Notes: generated by a model not told the origin, from the letters alone. Positions 25,809-35,374 are shown, numbered from the stretch's first letter. The stretch: DNA of 64,000 nt from Actinoplanes sp. DH11 (GCF_020873875.1 NZ_JAHWGU010000038.1:1-64000), one strand, 5' to 3'. Made by a program: numbers and translations.

Positions 25809-28800
25809 TCAGGGCCCGAAGGCCTTCACCTCCAGCAGGCCGACCGAGGCCGTGCCGCTGGTCAGCGCCACCCGCAGCCGCGTCGTGCTGACCTGGCCGA
25901 AGGTCACCTGGTTGTACCGGTCGGCCGCCACCGGGTAACCGCTCGCCGACGGCACGTCGACATACGCGCTGCCGTTCCAGTACTGCAGCTTCCAGGACGC
26001 CGGCAGGTCGATGCCCTGACCGTCGTCGAAGAAGTAGACCTGCGCCGACCGCAGCGGCACCGCGGCCGGCCAGGTCAGCTCGGCCCACTGCTGGCCGGTG
26101 GCGGGCCACGTCCCCCACCGCGGGTTCGCGGTGTCGTTCGACGACGGCGGGTCGATGCCGTCGTTGATGGCGGCGACACTCTCCCAGGACGAGGTGGTGG
26201 AGGCGCTCGGGGTGGCCGCCGCCGCCAGGTTCGTGGTGGGTGGCACGACCACGCCGCGCTGGTAGAGCTTCAGTTCGGTGAGGCCTACCTTGGCGCTGCC
26301 GGACGGCTGGGTGAACACGATCCGCAGCCGGGTGGTGCTGACGGCCGCGAAGTTCACCCGGTTGAGGTTGGCCTGCGGGGCCGGCGGGCTTTTGACTTGG
26401 GAGGACGCGGCCACCCAGGCGGAGCCGTTCCAGTACTGCACGGTGTAGGACGCCGGTGGCCGGTACCGGTTGCCGGCGCGGTCGTGCCGGACGTGGATCC
26501 GGGCTTCGTCCACCGTCCGGGCGGCGCCGAAGTTCACCTCGTACCAGTCGGTCGTGGTGGTGCTCCCGTGGGTTCCCCACAGTGGCGCGTCGGTGGGCAG
26601 GCCGTCGATCGCGGCCGCCACCGAGGTGCCGGCGGTGGTGTACGACGCCGAGGCGGTCGCGCCGGCGGCCAGGTTCGGCGTGGTGGAGGTCAGGTCGACG
26701 CCCGCCTTGGCGAAGACGTCGACCATCCGCGCGCTGTTCTGCACCACGCCCTGCGGCGCCTGGAGGCCGGCGAACGCGGCGCTGTGCGTGACGGTTCCGC
26801 CGGTGGTGACCGCGCCGGTCGACGGGTTGTAGGTGATCGGGACGAGCTGGTTCACGGTCGCCACCCGGGTCCCGTTCAGGAAGATCGAGTAGCCCTGCGG
26901 CACACCGGGGTAGCGGGTCACCCCGTCGGCCGGGTCGTCCCACACCACCGACAGGTTGGCGTTGCGGTACCGCAGGTTGTTCACCGCGAAGTGCGTCCAC
27001 CCGATGTTGATCGGCGACAGCTCGATCTGGGTGTCGTTGCGCGGCCGCAGACCCGCCACGTCCTCGATGATCGTCCAGTTGCTGCTGCCGAGGATGTTGT
27101 GGTGGATCCACGACCGGTAGGTGATGGCGCTGCCGTTCCAGTTGGACCAGAACTCGTTGGCGTCCGGCCAGGCCGTGTTGCCGTCGACGTACTGCGCCCA
27201 GGCGTTCCAGTACAGCAGCTTCTTGTAGTCCTCGTTGTTCATCCACGCGTTCGGGTACTCCCGCAGCACCCGCGAGTAGAGCCGGAACTGCACCGTCGAG
27301 TTGATGGTGGAGAAGTTGTTGCTGCCGGGTTCGCCGGCGGCGGCTGCGGCCGCCTTGTCCTTCTGGTTGGCGGTGTAGAACGGGAACAACGGATACTCCG
27401 CCGGGTCGGCGAACAGGCGCAGGGCCTCGCGGTACTGCGCGGTGTTCGGCATCAGGCCCACGGCGTACGGGTAATAGTTGTTGATCTCCTTCCAGGGCAC
27501 ATGGGTGTTGGTCGCGACATGTTTGTGCTCCAGCAGTTGCCGGCCCGGGTTCCACAGCGTGCCGACGACGCCGGTGCGGATCCGGTCGGCGAGGGTCTGC
27601 ATCTCGGCCGCCTTGGCGGTGTTACCGAGCAGGGCCCAGGCGTCGCGGGCCGCGTTGGCGGCACTCCACACGTAAGCGGTCTCGGCGCGGTCCAGGTTGC
27701 CGGCCCGCCAGTGGAACGACACCGCGTCGGCGTCGTTACCGGTCATCGCGCCCCAGTCGTACTCGATGACGCCGTTGTTGTTGGTGTCGTAGGTGGCGAG
27801 TTGTCCCTTGGCGTCGCCCTCCGCGTAGCGGGCGAAGTTGGTGAGCATGGCCGGCTGCCCGCCGTGGATCTGGTAGGCCCGCCACGCCGCCTCGGCGATG
27901 TACTGGGTGTACGAGTTCGACCAGTTCTCCGGGTCGCCCGGGTTGTCCATGAACCGGCCGTTCGCCGACGACTGCCCGACCGCCAGGTACGGCCCGTAGG
28001 CGTACTCCGCGTTGCGCAGATACTTCAGGTCGTCGATGTGCATCGGCTGGGTCAGCGCGATCGCGTTGTTGTAACCGGTCACGCCCTCGATCGACTGCGG
28101 GAACTGGAAGTCCTGCCCGGGGATGTCGGCGTCCAGGTGGTTGAACCGCATCAGCCACCAGCGGTAGTAGATGCTCTTCTTGATCGCGGCGTCCGGAACG
28201 TCGATGTAGGGCACGTTGTCGGCCCACCACCGGTTGTACTCGCGCACGTGCGTGCCGAACGCGTCGGCCGCCGTCCGGGTCCGGTAGGCGTCGTACTCGG
28301 TGCGTGACTGCGGTATCTCGGAGGTGACCATGCCGAGCTGGACCTTCACCGTGACCGTCTGCCCCGCCCCGACCGTTACCGATCGGCTCAGCGCGCCACT
28401 GGCGGCGGTGAACCCGTCACCGGACAGGCGCGGGTACAGGGTGGTCAGGTTGTTCTTCACGGCCCGGGTACCGGTGAGTTCGCTGCCGCTCACCGTGGTC
28501 GCGTACGGCGAGGTGGCGGTCAGCGACAGCGTCGCCGCCGAACCGCCCGTGTTGACCACGGCGACGTTGGTGACCAGCACGTTGTTGTGGGTGATGAACT
28601 TGGTGACCTCGAGCCGGATCGATCCGCCGGTATGCACGCTGCGCCAGTGGCTCGGCGTCTGCCGGCGCTGGGCGGGCTGCTCGGTGAAGGTGCCCGGTGA
28701 CGCCGCCACGGCGTAGGCGTTCTGGCTGGAGATGTTGTCCCAGTACGCCGCGTTGCCACCGAAACCGATCACCGCCGGGTTGTGCGTGTACATGAACGCG

Positions 28801-29081
28801 GCCCGGCCGCGCGTCATCAGCCAGGGGCCGGCCGGGTCGTTGCCGGTGCGGGCCAGCAGGCGGTCCATCCAGAAGTCGGTGCCGGCGGCCTCGGCGTCGT
28901 AGATCGCCCGCATGGCGTCACCCGTCGAGTAGCCGACCGGTGGGGCCGGTATCGAGCCGGCGCCGGTGAAGGTGGGGTAGCCGATGGGTTGCGCCGCGCG
29001 TGCCGCCGACGGCTGGCTGCCCACGCCGGCGACGATGAGGAGAAGACAGAGGGCGTACGCGCAGACGCGTCGCGCGGTCAC
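25809..29081 (-). CDS. Secreted glycoside hydrolase with two discoidin-like domains
   Basis: A 1090-residue secreted protein. Signal peptide RVCAYALCLLLIVAGVGS is followed by a beta-sandwich region (about 30-260), then a large alpha/alpha-barrel domain (about 260-680) with YNRWWADNVPYI, FQFPQSIEG, EYDWGAMTGNDADAVSFHW and WKEINNYYPYAVGLMP, similar to MGH1-like/clan GH-G hydrolases. Two F5/8 type C-like modules follow (about 790-940 and 950-1090; motifs WGTHGSTTTTDWYEVNF and FFDDGQGIDLPASWKLQYW). The start GTG 29081 overlaps the stop of the GH43 gene as GTGA. The substrate is probably a plant or microbial arabinose-containing glycan, inferred from the neighbour. Confidence 0.75.
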   Translation of the reverse strand: MTARRVCAYALCLLLIVAGVGSQPSAARAAQPIGYPTFTGAGSIPAPPVGYSTGDAMRAIYDAEAAGTDFWMDRLLARTGNDPAGPWLMTRGRAAFMYTHNPAVIGFGGNAAYWDNISSQNAYAVAASPGTFTEQPAQRRQTPSHWRSVHTGGSIRLEVTKFITHNNVLVTNVAVVNTGGSAATLSLTATSPYATTVSGSELTGTRAVKNNLTTLYPRLSGDGFTAASGALSRSVTVGAGQTVTVKVQLGMVTSEIPQSRTEYDAYRTRTAADAFGTHVREYNRWWADNVPYIDVPDAAIKKSIYYRWWLMRFNHLDADIPGQDFQFPQSIEGVTGYNNAIALTQPMHIDDLKYLRNAEYAYGPYLAVGQSSANGRFMDNPGDPENWSNSYTQYIAEAAWRAYQIHGGQPAMLTNFARYAEGDAKGQLATYDTNNNGVIEYDWGAMTGNDADAVSFHWRAGNLDRAETAYVWSAANAARDAWALLGNTAKAAEMQTLADRIRTGVVGTLWNPGRQLLEHKHVATNTHVPWKEINNYYPYAVGLMPNTAQYREALRLFADPAEYPLFPFYTANQKDKAAAAAAGEPGSNNFSTINSTVQFRLYSRVLREYPNAWMNNEDYKKLLYWNAWAQYVDGNTAWPDANEFWSNWNGSAITYRSWIHHNILGSSNWTIIEDVAGLRPRNDTQIELSPINIGWTHFAVNNLRYRNANLSVVWDDPADGVTRYPGVPQGYSIFLNGTRVATVNQLVPITYNPSTGAVTTGGTVTHSAAFAGLQAPQGVVQNSARMVDVFAKAGVDLTSTTPNLAAGATASASYTTAGTSVAAAIDGLPTDAPLWGTHGSTTTTDWYEVNFGAARTVDEARIHVRHDRAGNRYRPPASYTVQYWNGSAWVAASSQVKSPPAPQANLNRVNFAAVSTTRLRIVFTQPSGSAKVGLTELKLYQRGVVVPPTTNLAAAATPSASTTSSWESVAAINDGIDPPSSNDTANPRWGTWPATGQQWAELTWPAAVPLRSAQVYFFDDGQGIDLPASWKLQYWNGSAYVDVPSASGYPVAADRYNQVTFGQVSTTRLRVALTSGTASVGLLEVKAFGP

Positions 29082-30493
29082 GACTGGAACGCCTTCCACT
29101 CGAGGACGCCGGTGGAGACGCCGGTACGTGACGTCATCTGCAGCCTCAACCTGGTCGTATTGACTGTATCGAAGTTGATTGCATTCTCGACGTTCCCATC
29201 AACACTGCATGTTGACTGGCTGTCAACATTGACGTATTGACTGCCGTTCCAGTACTGGAGTTGACATGAGGCGGGCAGATCGATGCCCTGGTTGTCGTCG
29301 AACCAGTACACCGACGACTTGTTGACGGATCGGCTCGTCGGCCACCGGTATTCGATCCACTGGGTGCCCTGTTGCGGCCAGTTGCCGTAGACCAGGTTCG
29401 ACCGGTCCTGCGAGTTGACCGGCGTGCCACCGTTGTTGACCGCAGCCAGGCTCTCCCACGACGAGACGTGTGACGTGGACACGGTCGCGGCCGGCGCGAT
29501 GTTCGTGCCACTGCCGCCACCGCCACCGCCGCCGCCACCGGTTGTCGGTACGACCCGCTGGATCGTCCCGTCCGCGTTGAAGTACAGCCTGTCGACCGCC
29601 ACCGACCTGCGGAAATTGCCACCCCCGGGCGCGTCAGCGGTGTGGTAGACGATGTACCACTGACCGCCGAACTGCACGACCCCGGCATGGTTCGTCGTCG
29701 ACGAGACCTGACCGAGCACCACCCCCCGATGCGTCCACGGCCCGAGCGGGCTGGTCGCGGTGGCGTACCGCTGGCACGCGAAGCTGGTGTTGGTGACGCA
29801 GCCGCCGGTGTCGTTGGCGGCGTACATCATGTAGTAGAGGCCGTTGCGTTTGAACATCCACGGCGCCTCCCAGAAGTTGGTGAGGCCCTGCGGGGTGACG
29901 ACCGGCCCGACGGTGTCGACCATGTTGGCGGCGAGGCGGACCGCGCGCGGCGCCCAGTAGCCGCCCCAGTACAGGTAGGCCTGGCCGTCGTCGTCGACGA
30001 AGACCGTCGGGTCGATGTTGAGTGCCGACGAGTTCGCCGTGCTGTCACTGATCAGCGGGCCGCCCTTGGCGTCGGTGAACGGCCCGAGCGGCGAGTCGCC
30101 GACGGCCACGCCGATGTTCATCCAGCCGGGCCCGTTGCCGTTGACCGAGGTGTACCAGTAGTACTTGCCGTTGCGCGGCTCGACCTCGCTGGCCCACGCG
30201 TCCGCGCCGGCCCACGGGAACGTCGCGATGCTGGCCCGTGCGCCGTGGTACGTCCAGGTCTGCGCGTCGCCCGAGGAGAGCACGTGCCATTCGCGCATCA
30301 CGAAGTTGTTCGTCCCGGCCGGCGCCTCGTCGCGGCCGGCGTAGACGTACAGGGTGTTGCCGACCACGAGCGGCGCCGGGTCGGCGGTGTAGACGCTGGT
30401 GATGATCGGGTTGGCGGCGCGCACCGGCACGGCGGTCAGGGCTGTCGCCGTGACCACCCCGCATGCGACGGCCGCCCACTTCCGGACTGACAT
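29078..30493 (-). CDS. Secreted GH43-family glycosidase with discoidin-like module
   Basis: A 471-residue enzyme with signal peptide (MSVRKWAAVACGVVTATALT). The five-bladed GH43 catalytic domain has the base Asp in TADPAPLVV, the pKa-modulating Asp in NIDPTVFVDDDGQAYLYWGG and the acid Glu in FWEAPWMFKRNG. A Gly-rich linker leads to an F5/8C-like module (about 345-470) with FDDNQGIDLPA. GH43 enzymes typically remove arabinofuranose or xylose residues. ATG 30493 is preceded by GGAAGGGAG. The stop couples to the next gene. Confidence 0.9.
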   Translation of the reverse strand: MSVRKWAAVACGVVTATALTAVPVRAANPIITSVYTADPAPLVVGNTLYVYAGRDEAPAGTNNFVMREWHVLSSGDAQTWTYHGARASIATFPWAGADAWASEVEPRNGKYYWYTSVNGNGPGWMNIGVAVGDSPLGPFTDAKGGPLISDSTANSSALNIDPTVFVDDDGQAYLYWGGYWAPRAVRLAANMVDTVGPVVTPQGLTNFWEAPWMFKRNGLYYMMYAANDTGGCVTNTSFACQRYATATSPLGPWTHRGVVLGQVSSTTNHAGVVQFGGQWYIVYHTADAPGGGNFRRSVAVDRLYFNADGTIQRVVPTTGGGGGGGGGSGTNIAPAATVSTSHVSSWESLAAVNNGGTPVNSQDRSNLVYGNWPQQGTQWIEYRWPTSRSVNKSSVYWFDDNQGIDLPASCQLQYWNGSQYVNVDSQSTCSVDGNVENAINFDTVNTTRLRLQMTSRTGVSTGVLEWKAFQS

Positions 30494-30512
30494 GGGGCTC
30501 CCTTCCGGCGAG

Positions 30513-30544
30513 GGGCCCCGGCCGGATCGCTCCGGCCGGGGCCC
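30513..30544 (-). terminator. 14-bp perfect GC hairpin between protease and GH43 genes
   Basis: GGGCCCCGGCCGGA and TCCGGCCGGGGCCC are exact complements around a TCGC loop. The hairpin lies just after the protease stop and just before the GH43 start on the same strand. There is no U-tract, so it may attenuate or stabilise the message rather than fully terminate. Confidence 0.6.
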
Positions 30545-30549
30545 GGGGA

Positions 30550-31377
30550 TCAATAGCCGTAGCGGCTCTTCAGGTGCCGCCACCAGTCGCGGAACATCCA
30601 GGCGTCGAACTCGGTGATCGACGGTGAGCTGCCGGCGCGCATGATGAAGTTGCTGACGCCGCTGGGGGTCCAGTCGTAGAAGTCGTCCAGGCCCCACGTG
30701 TGACCGATCTCGTGCAGCAGGATGGTCATGTTCGCCGCGTTGATGTTGTTCATGAAGTACTCGCGGCCCATCCGCTGCCCCCAGTCACCGCCGGCGCCGC
30801 CGCCGAAGCCGTCGGTGAGCCACAGTGACTGGTCGTAGTGGCGGGCGTAGCCGCCGGGACAGTTCGGGTACTGCCCGTTCTGGTTGAAGAACCGGCCGCA
30901 CGGCACCGAGCACTGCGGCGCGTTCTCCCGGATGTCGTTGACGTAGACCGCCACCGAGTTGTCGTTCCACTGGAGCTGGGATCGGTTGCGCACGGCCCAG
31001 CCGACGACCCGGACCGGCACGTCGGCGTACGGCCACGCGTTGTGCCCGACCAGTTCGTCCATCCACTTCTTGTGCTGCCGGGCCAGGGCCGCGTGGATGG
31101 CGTCGCGCTGCGCCACCGTCACGGTCGACGACGAGTCCCAGCGCACGCAGTAGTTGATGTAGCCACGGTTGGCCATCACCTGGTCCCAGCCGTAGTTGCG
31201 GAACCCGTACAGGTTGCCGTTGTTGTAGGTCTGTTCCTGGTGCTGCCACACCTGGTTGAGCCCGGTCACCAGGTGGGCGGGCGGGCTCCAGGTCGGCGGG
31301 GCGGCCTGCGCTCCGGCCGGGGACATCAGGATCGCCAGGAATGCGGCGATCAGGGTCATGAGACGACGTGTTCGCAC
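30550..31377 (-). CDS. Secreted zinc metalloprotease of the metzincin/gluzincin type
   Basis: A 275-residue protein with signal peptide ending near AGAQA. The zinc-binding helix LLHEIGHTWGLDDFYDW gives the HExxHxxGxxD pattern, and the downstream FIMRAGSS contains the Met that would form a Met-turn. Two Cys in NAPQCSVPCGRFF and another in YPNCPGG could form disulfides. The peptidase family is not certain. It is the first gene of the minus-strand unit protease, GH43, large hydrolase, interrupted by the hairpin. Confidence 0.75.
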   Translation of the reverse strand: MRTRRLMTLIAAFLAILMSPAGAQAAPPTWSPPAHLVTGLNQVWQHQEQTYNNGNLYGFRNYGWDQVMANRGYINYCVRWDSSSTVTVAQRDAIHAALARQHKKWMDELVGHNAWPYADVPVRVVGWAVRNRSQLQWNDNSVAVYVNDIRENAPQCSVPCGRFFNQNGQYPNCPGGYARHYDQSLWLTDGFGGGAGGDWGQRMGREYFMNNINAANMTILLHEIGHTWGLDDFYDWTPSGVSNFIMRAGSSPSITEFDAWMFRDWWRHLKSRYGY

Positions 31378-31528
31378 GGAACCTCCTCAAAGTAATCGAT
31401 ATTCGTCGATGTCTTGGGCACGTCTTCGCCCGGGTTCGGCCGACTGTTTCTGAGCGCGCGAGATCCCCCGGACGGGCTCCGTCCATCTGCCCCGGTGGTG
31501 CGGCCCGCCTGCCGGAGACGCTGCCTTA

Positions 31529-31542
31529 CGAAAAGGTTTTCG
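31529..31542. promoter_or_regulatory. LacI-type operator near the lacI-family gene
   Basis: CGAAAA-GG-TTTTCG is an inverted repeat flanked by CCTT and AAGG, so symmetry continues outward. It lies 61 bp before the LacI-family start and 152 bp upstream of the divergent protease gene. It may control both directions. Confidence 0.55.
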
Positions 31543-31602
31543 GCAAGGCGTTCATCGTGTTACGAATAGATTCCCGTAAACGCCTGAGGCTGCTGGAGCG
31601 CG

Positions 31603-32658
31603 ATGGGACGGCGACGTACGCAGGGGGTGACACTGGGTGACGTGGCGCGCCGCGCCGGGGTCTCGATCGCCACCGCGTCCAAGGCGCTCAACGCCCGGGA
31701 CCAGGTCGCCGCCGCCACCCGGGAACGCGTACTGCGGGCCGCCGACGAACTGTCCTTCCCGGCCGGTGGGAGCACCCGGGCGATCGGTCTGCTCACCGAC
31801 GAGCTCGGCGGCCGGTTCTCCATCCCGATCCTGCTCGGCGCGGAGGACGCCATCGGCAGCGAACGCATGTCGGTGCTGCTCTGCGACGCGCGCGGCGACG
31901 CCGCCCGGCGCCGGCACTACGTGACCACGCTGCTCGCCCGGCACGTCGACGGCCTGATCGTGGTCGGTGACGACAACGACTGGCTGTCCGCGCTCCCCCG
32001 CGACGTGCCGGTGCCGGTCGTCTACGCGTACGGCGAGTCCGACCACCCGGACGACGTCTCCGTCATCGCCGACGACGAGGGCGGCGCCCGGCTCGCCACC
32101 GAACACCTGATCGCCGTCGGCCGCCGGCACATCGCCCACCTGACCGGCCCGCACGGCTTCCGCGCGGCACGGCACCGGGCCGCCGGCTTCGGCACGGTGC
32201 TGGCCGAGCACGGCCTGCGACCGGCGGGCCTGACCATGCGGTACGGGGAATGGTCGCAACGCTGGGGGCGGCGCGCCGCGTACGAGCTGCTGGCCGCCGA
32301 CCCGGACACCGACGCGGTGTTCTGCGGCAACGACCAGATCGCCGCCGGCGTGGCACAGACCGTGCGCGAACTCGGCCGCCGCATCCCCGACGACGTCGCC
32401 GTGGTCGGTTACGACAACTGGACCGAGTTCGCCGCCGACTGCCGCCCGCCGCTGACCACCGTCGACCTCAACCTGGAGGACCTGGGCGCGACAGCCGTAC
32501 GCCTCCTGCTCGCCGCCATCGCCGGCGACCCCTTCCGCGGCGTCCTGCGCGCCCCGTGCCGCCTGGTCGTCCGCGAGTCGAGCGCGCCGCCGGGCCCGAC
32601 GGATCCGCCCGGCCCGACGGGTCCGCCCGGCCCATCCGCGGGAACGACCGCGCGCTGA
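31603..32658 (+). CDS. LacI-family transcriptional regulator
   Basis: A 351-residue regulator. The helix-turn-helix and hinge read VTLGDVARRAGVSIATASKA. The periplasmic-binding-like sensor domain ends with VAVVGYDNWTEFA and LTTVDLNLEDLG. The C-terminus carries an extra Pro/Gly-rich PPGPTDPPGPTGPPGP tail from a short repeat. Its place at the divergent end of the secreted-enzyme genes suggests it represses them until a sugar from their action appears. Confidence 0.9.
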   Translation: MGRRRTQGVTLGDVARRAGVSIATASKALNARDQVAAATRERVLRAADELSFPAGGSTRAIGLLTDELGGRFSIPILLGAEDAIGSERMSVLLCDARGDAARRRHYVTTLLARHVDGLIVVGDDNDWLSALPRDVPVPVVYAYGESDHPDDVSVIADDEGGARLATEHLIAVGRRHIAHLTGPHGFRAARHRAAGFGTVLAEHGLRPAGLTMRYGEWSQRWGRRAAYELLAADPDTDAVFCGNDQIAAGVAQTVRELGRRIPDDVAVVGYDNWTEFAADCRPPLTTVDLNLEDLGATAVRLLLAAIAGDPFRGVLRAPCRLVVRESSAPPGPTDPPGPTGPPGPSAGTTAR

Positions 32659-32670
32659 TCACGCGATGCC

Positions 32671-32676
32671 TAGCCT
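32671..32676 (+). promoter_or_regulatory. Leaderless-type -10 box of the membrane protein gene
   Basis: TAGCCT lies six bases before the ATG at 32683, without an RBS. Confidence 0.45.
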
Positions 32677-32682
32677 GGGCGG

Positions 32683-33342
32683 ATGGTGGTGCTCCTGGCC
32701 TGCGCGGTGGCCACCGCCCTGGTCGGCGCGCTGGCCGGCGAACCGGCACCGCACGCCGCCGGTACGGTCGCGGTCTTCGCGCTGCTGGCCGTTCACGCGG
32801 CGGTGCGCGGCGCAGCGGTCCCCCGCCACGTCCGCGTGCTGCTCTGCGGCGGCCTGGTGCTGCTCGCCGCCGCCACCCTCATCGAGGCTCGCCGCCGGCT
32901 GGCCGCTCCCGACCTGAGCGCGCTCGAATGGAGCCGGGTGATGGCCGACCGCGGCTGGCAACAGGACCTCTACCGGCACCTGACGATCCTTGCCGGTTGC
33001 CGGGTGCTGGCCTGCCTGTGTTTCGTCGCGGCGGCCGCGCTGCCCCGACGGGCGCCGCATTCCGACTCCGGCAACCCGCGGCCGCGTCACCACGAACTCC
33101 TGATCGGGCTCGCCGCCGTGGCGGGCCTGGCGCTGCTGGTCGACGCCGCCTGGGACGCGTCAGACCTGGCGAGACAGAACGCGCCGCGACGGGCCACCGT
33201 CGACCTCGCCGTCGTAGCGGTGCGGGACTATCCGGGCGGCCCGGACTACCCGGCCGCCCGCGCCACCGCGTTGCTGCTGGCCGGGGCGGCCATGACCGTC
33301 CTGGGCTGTACGCACCTGAGATCGGCCGGGCGCGGCGGATGA
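32683..33342 (+). CDS. Integral membrane protein of unknown function
   Basis: A 219-residue protein with about five to six hydrophobic segments, Arg-rich cytoplasmic loops and a hydrophilic central segment SALEWSRVMADRGWQQDLY. No family is recognised. A leaderless promoter pattern supports the start at 32683. It is 25 bp after the LacI stop, but it has its own -10 box, so co-transcription is not assured. Confidence 0.6.
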   Translation: MVVLLACAVATALVGALAGEPAPHAAGTVAVFALLAVHAAVRGAAVPRHVRVLLCGGLVLLAAATLIEARRRLAAPDLSALEWSRVMADRGWQQDLYRHLTILAGCRVLACLCFVAAAALPRRAPHSDSGNPRPRHHELLIGLAAVAGLALLVDAAWDASDLARQNAPRRATVDLAVVAVRDYPGGPDYPAARATALLLAGAAMTVLGCTHLRSAGRGG

Positions 33343-33364
33343 CCACGCCCGGCCGCCGGACGGG

Positions 33365-34783
33365 TCAGCCCAGGGCGTTCAGGAACGGCTCGTGGCTGTT
33401 CCGGAACTCCCAGCCGTAGAACTTGTCCCAGTTGATCGACCAGGTCATCAGGCCACGGAAGTTGGGGTTGGTGCCGCTGCGCACCGCGTACCCGCCGCAG
33501 TTCGTGCCCTTGACCAGGCAGGTCACCGCTTGCTGGACCCCCGCGGGGGCGACGTACCCGTTGCCGGCGCTGACCGAGCTCGGCGCGCCGAAGGCGATCT
33601 GGTCCTCGCGCAGCCCGGGGAAGACGTTCGCCGTGTTGCCGGCGACCGGGAAGCCGGCGAGCAGCATGTCGGTCATCGCGATGTGGAAGTCGGCGCCGCC
33701 CATCGAGTGGTACTGGTTGTCGAGCCCCATGATGGAACCCGAGTTGTAGTCCTGCACGTGCAGCACCGTGATGTCATTGCGCAGCGCGTGGATGACCGGC
33801 AGGTAGGAGCCGGCGCGCGGGTCCTGGCCGCCCCACGGGCCGGAACCGTAGTACTGGTAGCCGAGCTGCACGAAGAAGGTCTCCGGCGCCATGGTCAGCA
33901 CGAAGCCGGCGCCGTACCGGGCCTTCAGCGACTTGACCGCGCTGATCAGGTTGACGATGACCGGCGTGGTCGGGTTCTTGAAGTCGGTGTCACCGGTGTT
34001 CAGCGACAGCGAGTGGCCTTCGAAGTCGATGTCGATGCCGTCCAGCCCGTACTTGTCGATGATCGCGCTGACCGAGCTGACGAACCGGTCCCGCGCCGCC
34101 GTGGTGGTGAGCTGGACCTGGCCGTTGGCGCCGCCGATGGAGAGCAGCACCTTCTTGCCGGCGGCCCGCTTCGCCTTGATCGCGGCCAGGAACTGGGCCT
34201 CGGTCTCCACGCCCGGGCATTCTGCGGCCGGGCAGAGGCTGAACCGGATGTCGCCGGAGGTGGCGCTCGTCGGCTCACCGAACGCCAGGTTGATGATGTC
34301 CCAGTCGGCCGGCACGTCGGCCATCCGCAGATAGCCGGAGCCGTTGGCGAAGCTGGCGTGCAGGTACCCGATGAGCGCCCGCTTCGGCAGCCCGCCCTCG
34401 GGGATCGGCGTGCCGGGCGTCGACGGGGACGGCGAGGCCGGGACCGACGGTGACGGTGAGACCGGGACCGACGGCGACGGCGAGGCCGGGACGGACGGTG
34501 AGGCAGGCGTGGACGGCGACGGGTTCGTCGTACCGCCGCAGGCGCCGTTGTTGCTCCAGACGTCCCACTGGGCGCTCCGGAGGACCGGGTCCTCGCCCTG
34601 CGTCCACCACTTCGCGGTGTAGTTGTTGCCGCCCTTGGAGACGACGGTGTCCTTGACATAGGTGGCGCCGGCACTCCAGGCGGGAGCGCAGGCCACGGCG
34701 GCACTCGCCGTAGTGGCGACATAGAAGGTTGAGCAGGCGACGGCCAGGGCGGCCGTCGCGGCAAGAACGACGGATCGACGCAT
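33365..34783 (-). CDS. Secreted GH18 chitinase with N-terminal chitin-binding module
   Basis: A 472-residue enzyme. After the signal peptide comes a CBM5/12-type module (about 30-82) with the aromatic AKWWTQGEDP patch. A Pro/Ser linker built of SPSVPASP-like repeats follows, then a GH18 barrel from LPKRALIGYLH. The catalytic DxxDxDxE motif is LDGIDIDFEGH, the substrate-contacting block is LTMAPETFFV, and the barrel closes with GLMTWSINWDKF. The fold suits bacterial chitinases that act on crystalline chitin. The A/T-rich leader (34784-34830) holds the divergent promoters with the MarR gene. Confidence 0.93.
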   Translation of the reverse strand: MRRSVVLAATAALAVACSTFYVATTASAAVACAPAWSAGATYVKDTVVSKGGNNYTAKWWTQGEDPVLRSAQWDVWSNNGACGGTTNPSPSTPASPSVPASPSPSVPVSPSPSVPASPSPSTPGTPIPEGGLPKRALIGYLHASFANGSGYLRMADVPADWDIINLAFGEPTSATSGDIRFSLCPAAECPGVETEAQFLAAIKAKRAAGKKVLLSIGGANGQVQLTTTAARDRFVSSVSAIIDKYGLDGIDIDFEGHSLSLNTGDTDFKNPTTPVIVNLISAVKSLKARYGAGFVLTMAPETFFVQLGYQYYGSGPWGGQDPRAGSYLPVIHALRNDITVLHVQDYNSGSIMGLDNQYHSMGGADFHIAMTDMLLAGFPVAGNTANVFPGLREDQIAFGAPSSVSAGNGYVAPAGVQQAVTCLVKGTNCGGYAVRSGTNPNFRGLMTWSINWDKFYGWEFRNSHEPFLNALG

Positions 34784-34862
34784 GGCTAATTATTAGGACT
34801 GTTAACTGAAGTTGTAAATAGGATCCGGCTGTAGTGGATCGTCCGCGTCGGGATTACCTCGC

Positions 34863-34868
34863 TACGCT
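34863..34868 (+). promoter_or_regulatory. Leaderless-type -10 box of the MarR gene
   Basis: TACGCT lies six bases upstream of the ATG at 34875, with no RBS between. Confidence 0.45.
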
Positions 34869-34874
34869 TGGCGG

Positions 34875-35354
34875 ATGACCGCGATGGCACCGAGGCGAAC
34901 CGAGACCGATCTCTCCTTCCTCCTCGACCACACCAGCTACGTCCTGCGGTCCCGGATGGCGGCGGCCCTGGCCGAGATCGGGCTCACCGCGCGCATGCAC
35001 TGCGTGCTGGTGCACGCCCTCGAGGAGGAGCGCACCCAGGCGCAACTCGCCGAACTCGGCGACATGGACAAGACCACGATGGTGGTCACGGTCGACGCGC
35101 TGGAGAAGGCGGGGTACGCGGAACGCCGTCCCGCGACCACCGACCGGCGAGCCCGCATCATCGCGGTGACCCCCGCCGGCGAGGCGGTGGCCCAGCGCAG
35201 CCAGGCCGTCGTCGACGGCGTGCACCGGACAGCCCTCGCCGCACTGCCCGACGACGAGCGGGAAGTCCTGGTCCGCGCGCTGAACCGGCTGGCCACCGGC
35301 ACCCTGGCCACCCCGTCCGAGCACGCGCGCCGCGCCCGGGAACGTGCCAAGTAG
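34875..35354 (+). CDS. MarR-family regulator
   Basis: A 159-residue winged-helix regulator. The recognition region TQAQLAELGDMDKTTMVVTV and the wing VEKAGYAERRPATTDRRARII-type pattern (here LEKAGYAERR, then DRRARIIAVT) are clear. It sits 72 bp upstream of an MFS efflux gene on the same strand, with a palindrome between, the usual arrangement of a drug-responsive repressor and its pump. Confidence 0.92.
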   Translation: MTAMAPRRTETDLSFLLDHTSYVLRSRMAAALAEIGLTARMHCVLVHALEEERTQAQLAELGDMDKTTMVVTVDALEKAGYAERRPATTDRRARIIAVTPAGEAVAQRSQAVVDGVHRTALAALPDDEREVLVRALNRLATGTLATPSEHARRARERAK

Positions 35355-35374
35355 ATCCTTCGCGGATCGTCTAC
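35351..35374. promoter_or_regulatory. Inverted repeat between MarR and MFS genes
   Basis: GTAGATCC and GGATCGTCTAC pair as GATCC-TTCGC-GGATC with outer GTAGA/TCTAC. It begins at the MarR stop and precedes a possible -10 TAGTGT. It is a likely operator for the MarR protein, though a short hairpin terminator cannot be ruled out. Confidence 0.45.

Noticed and set aside
26397..28307. Long plus-strand open frame opposite the large glycoside hydrolase
   Set aside because: It is fully antisense to a gene with clear domains and shows only the Val/Arg/Gly-rich composition expected of a shadow frame in GC-rich DNA.
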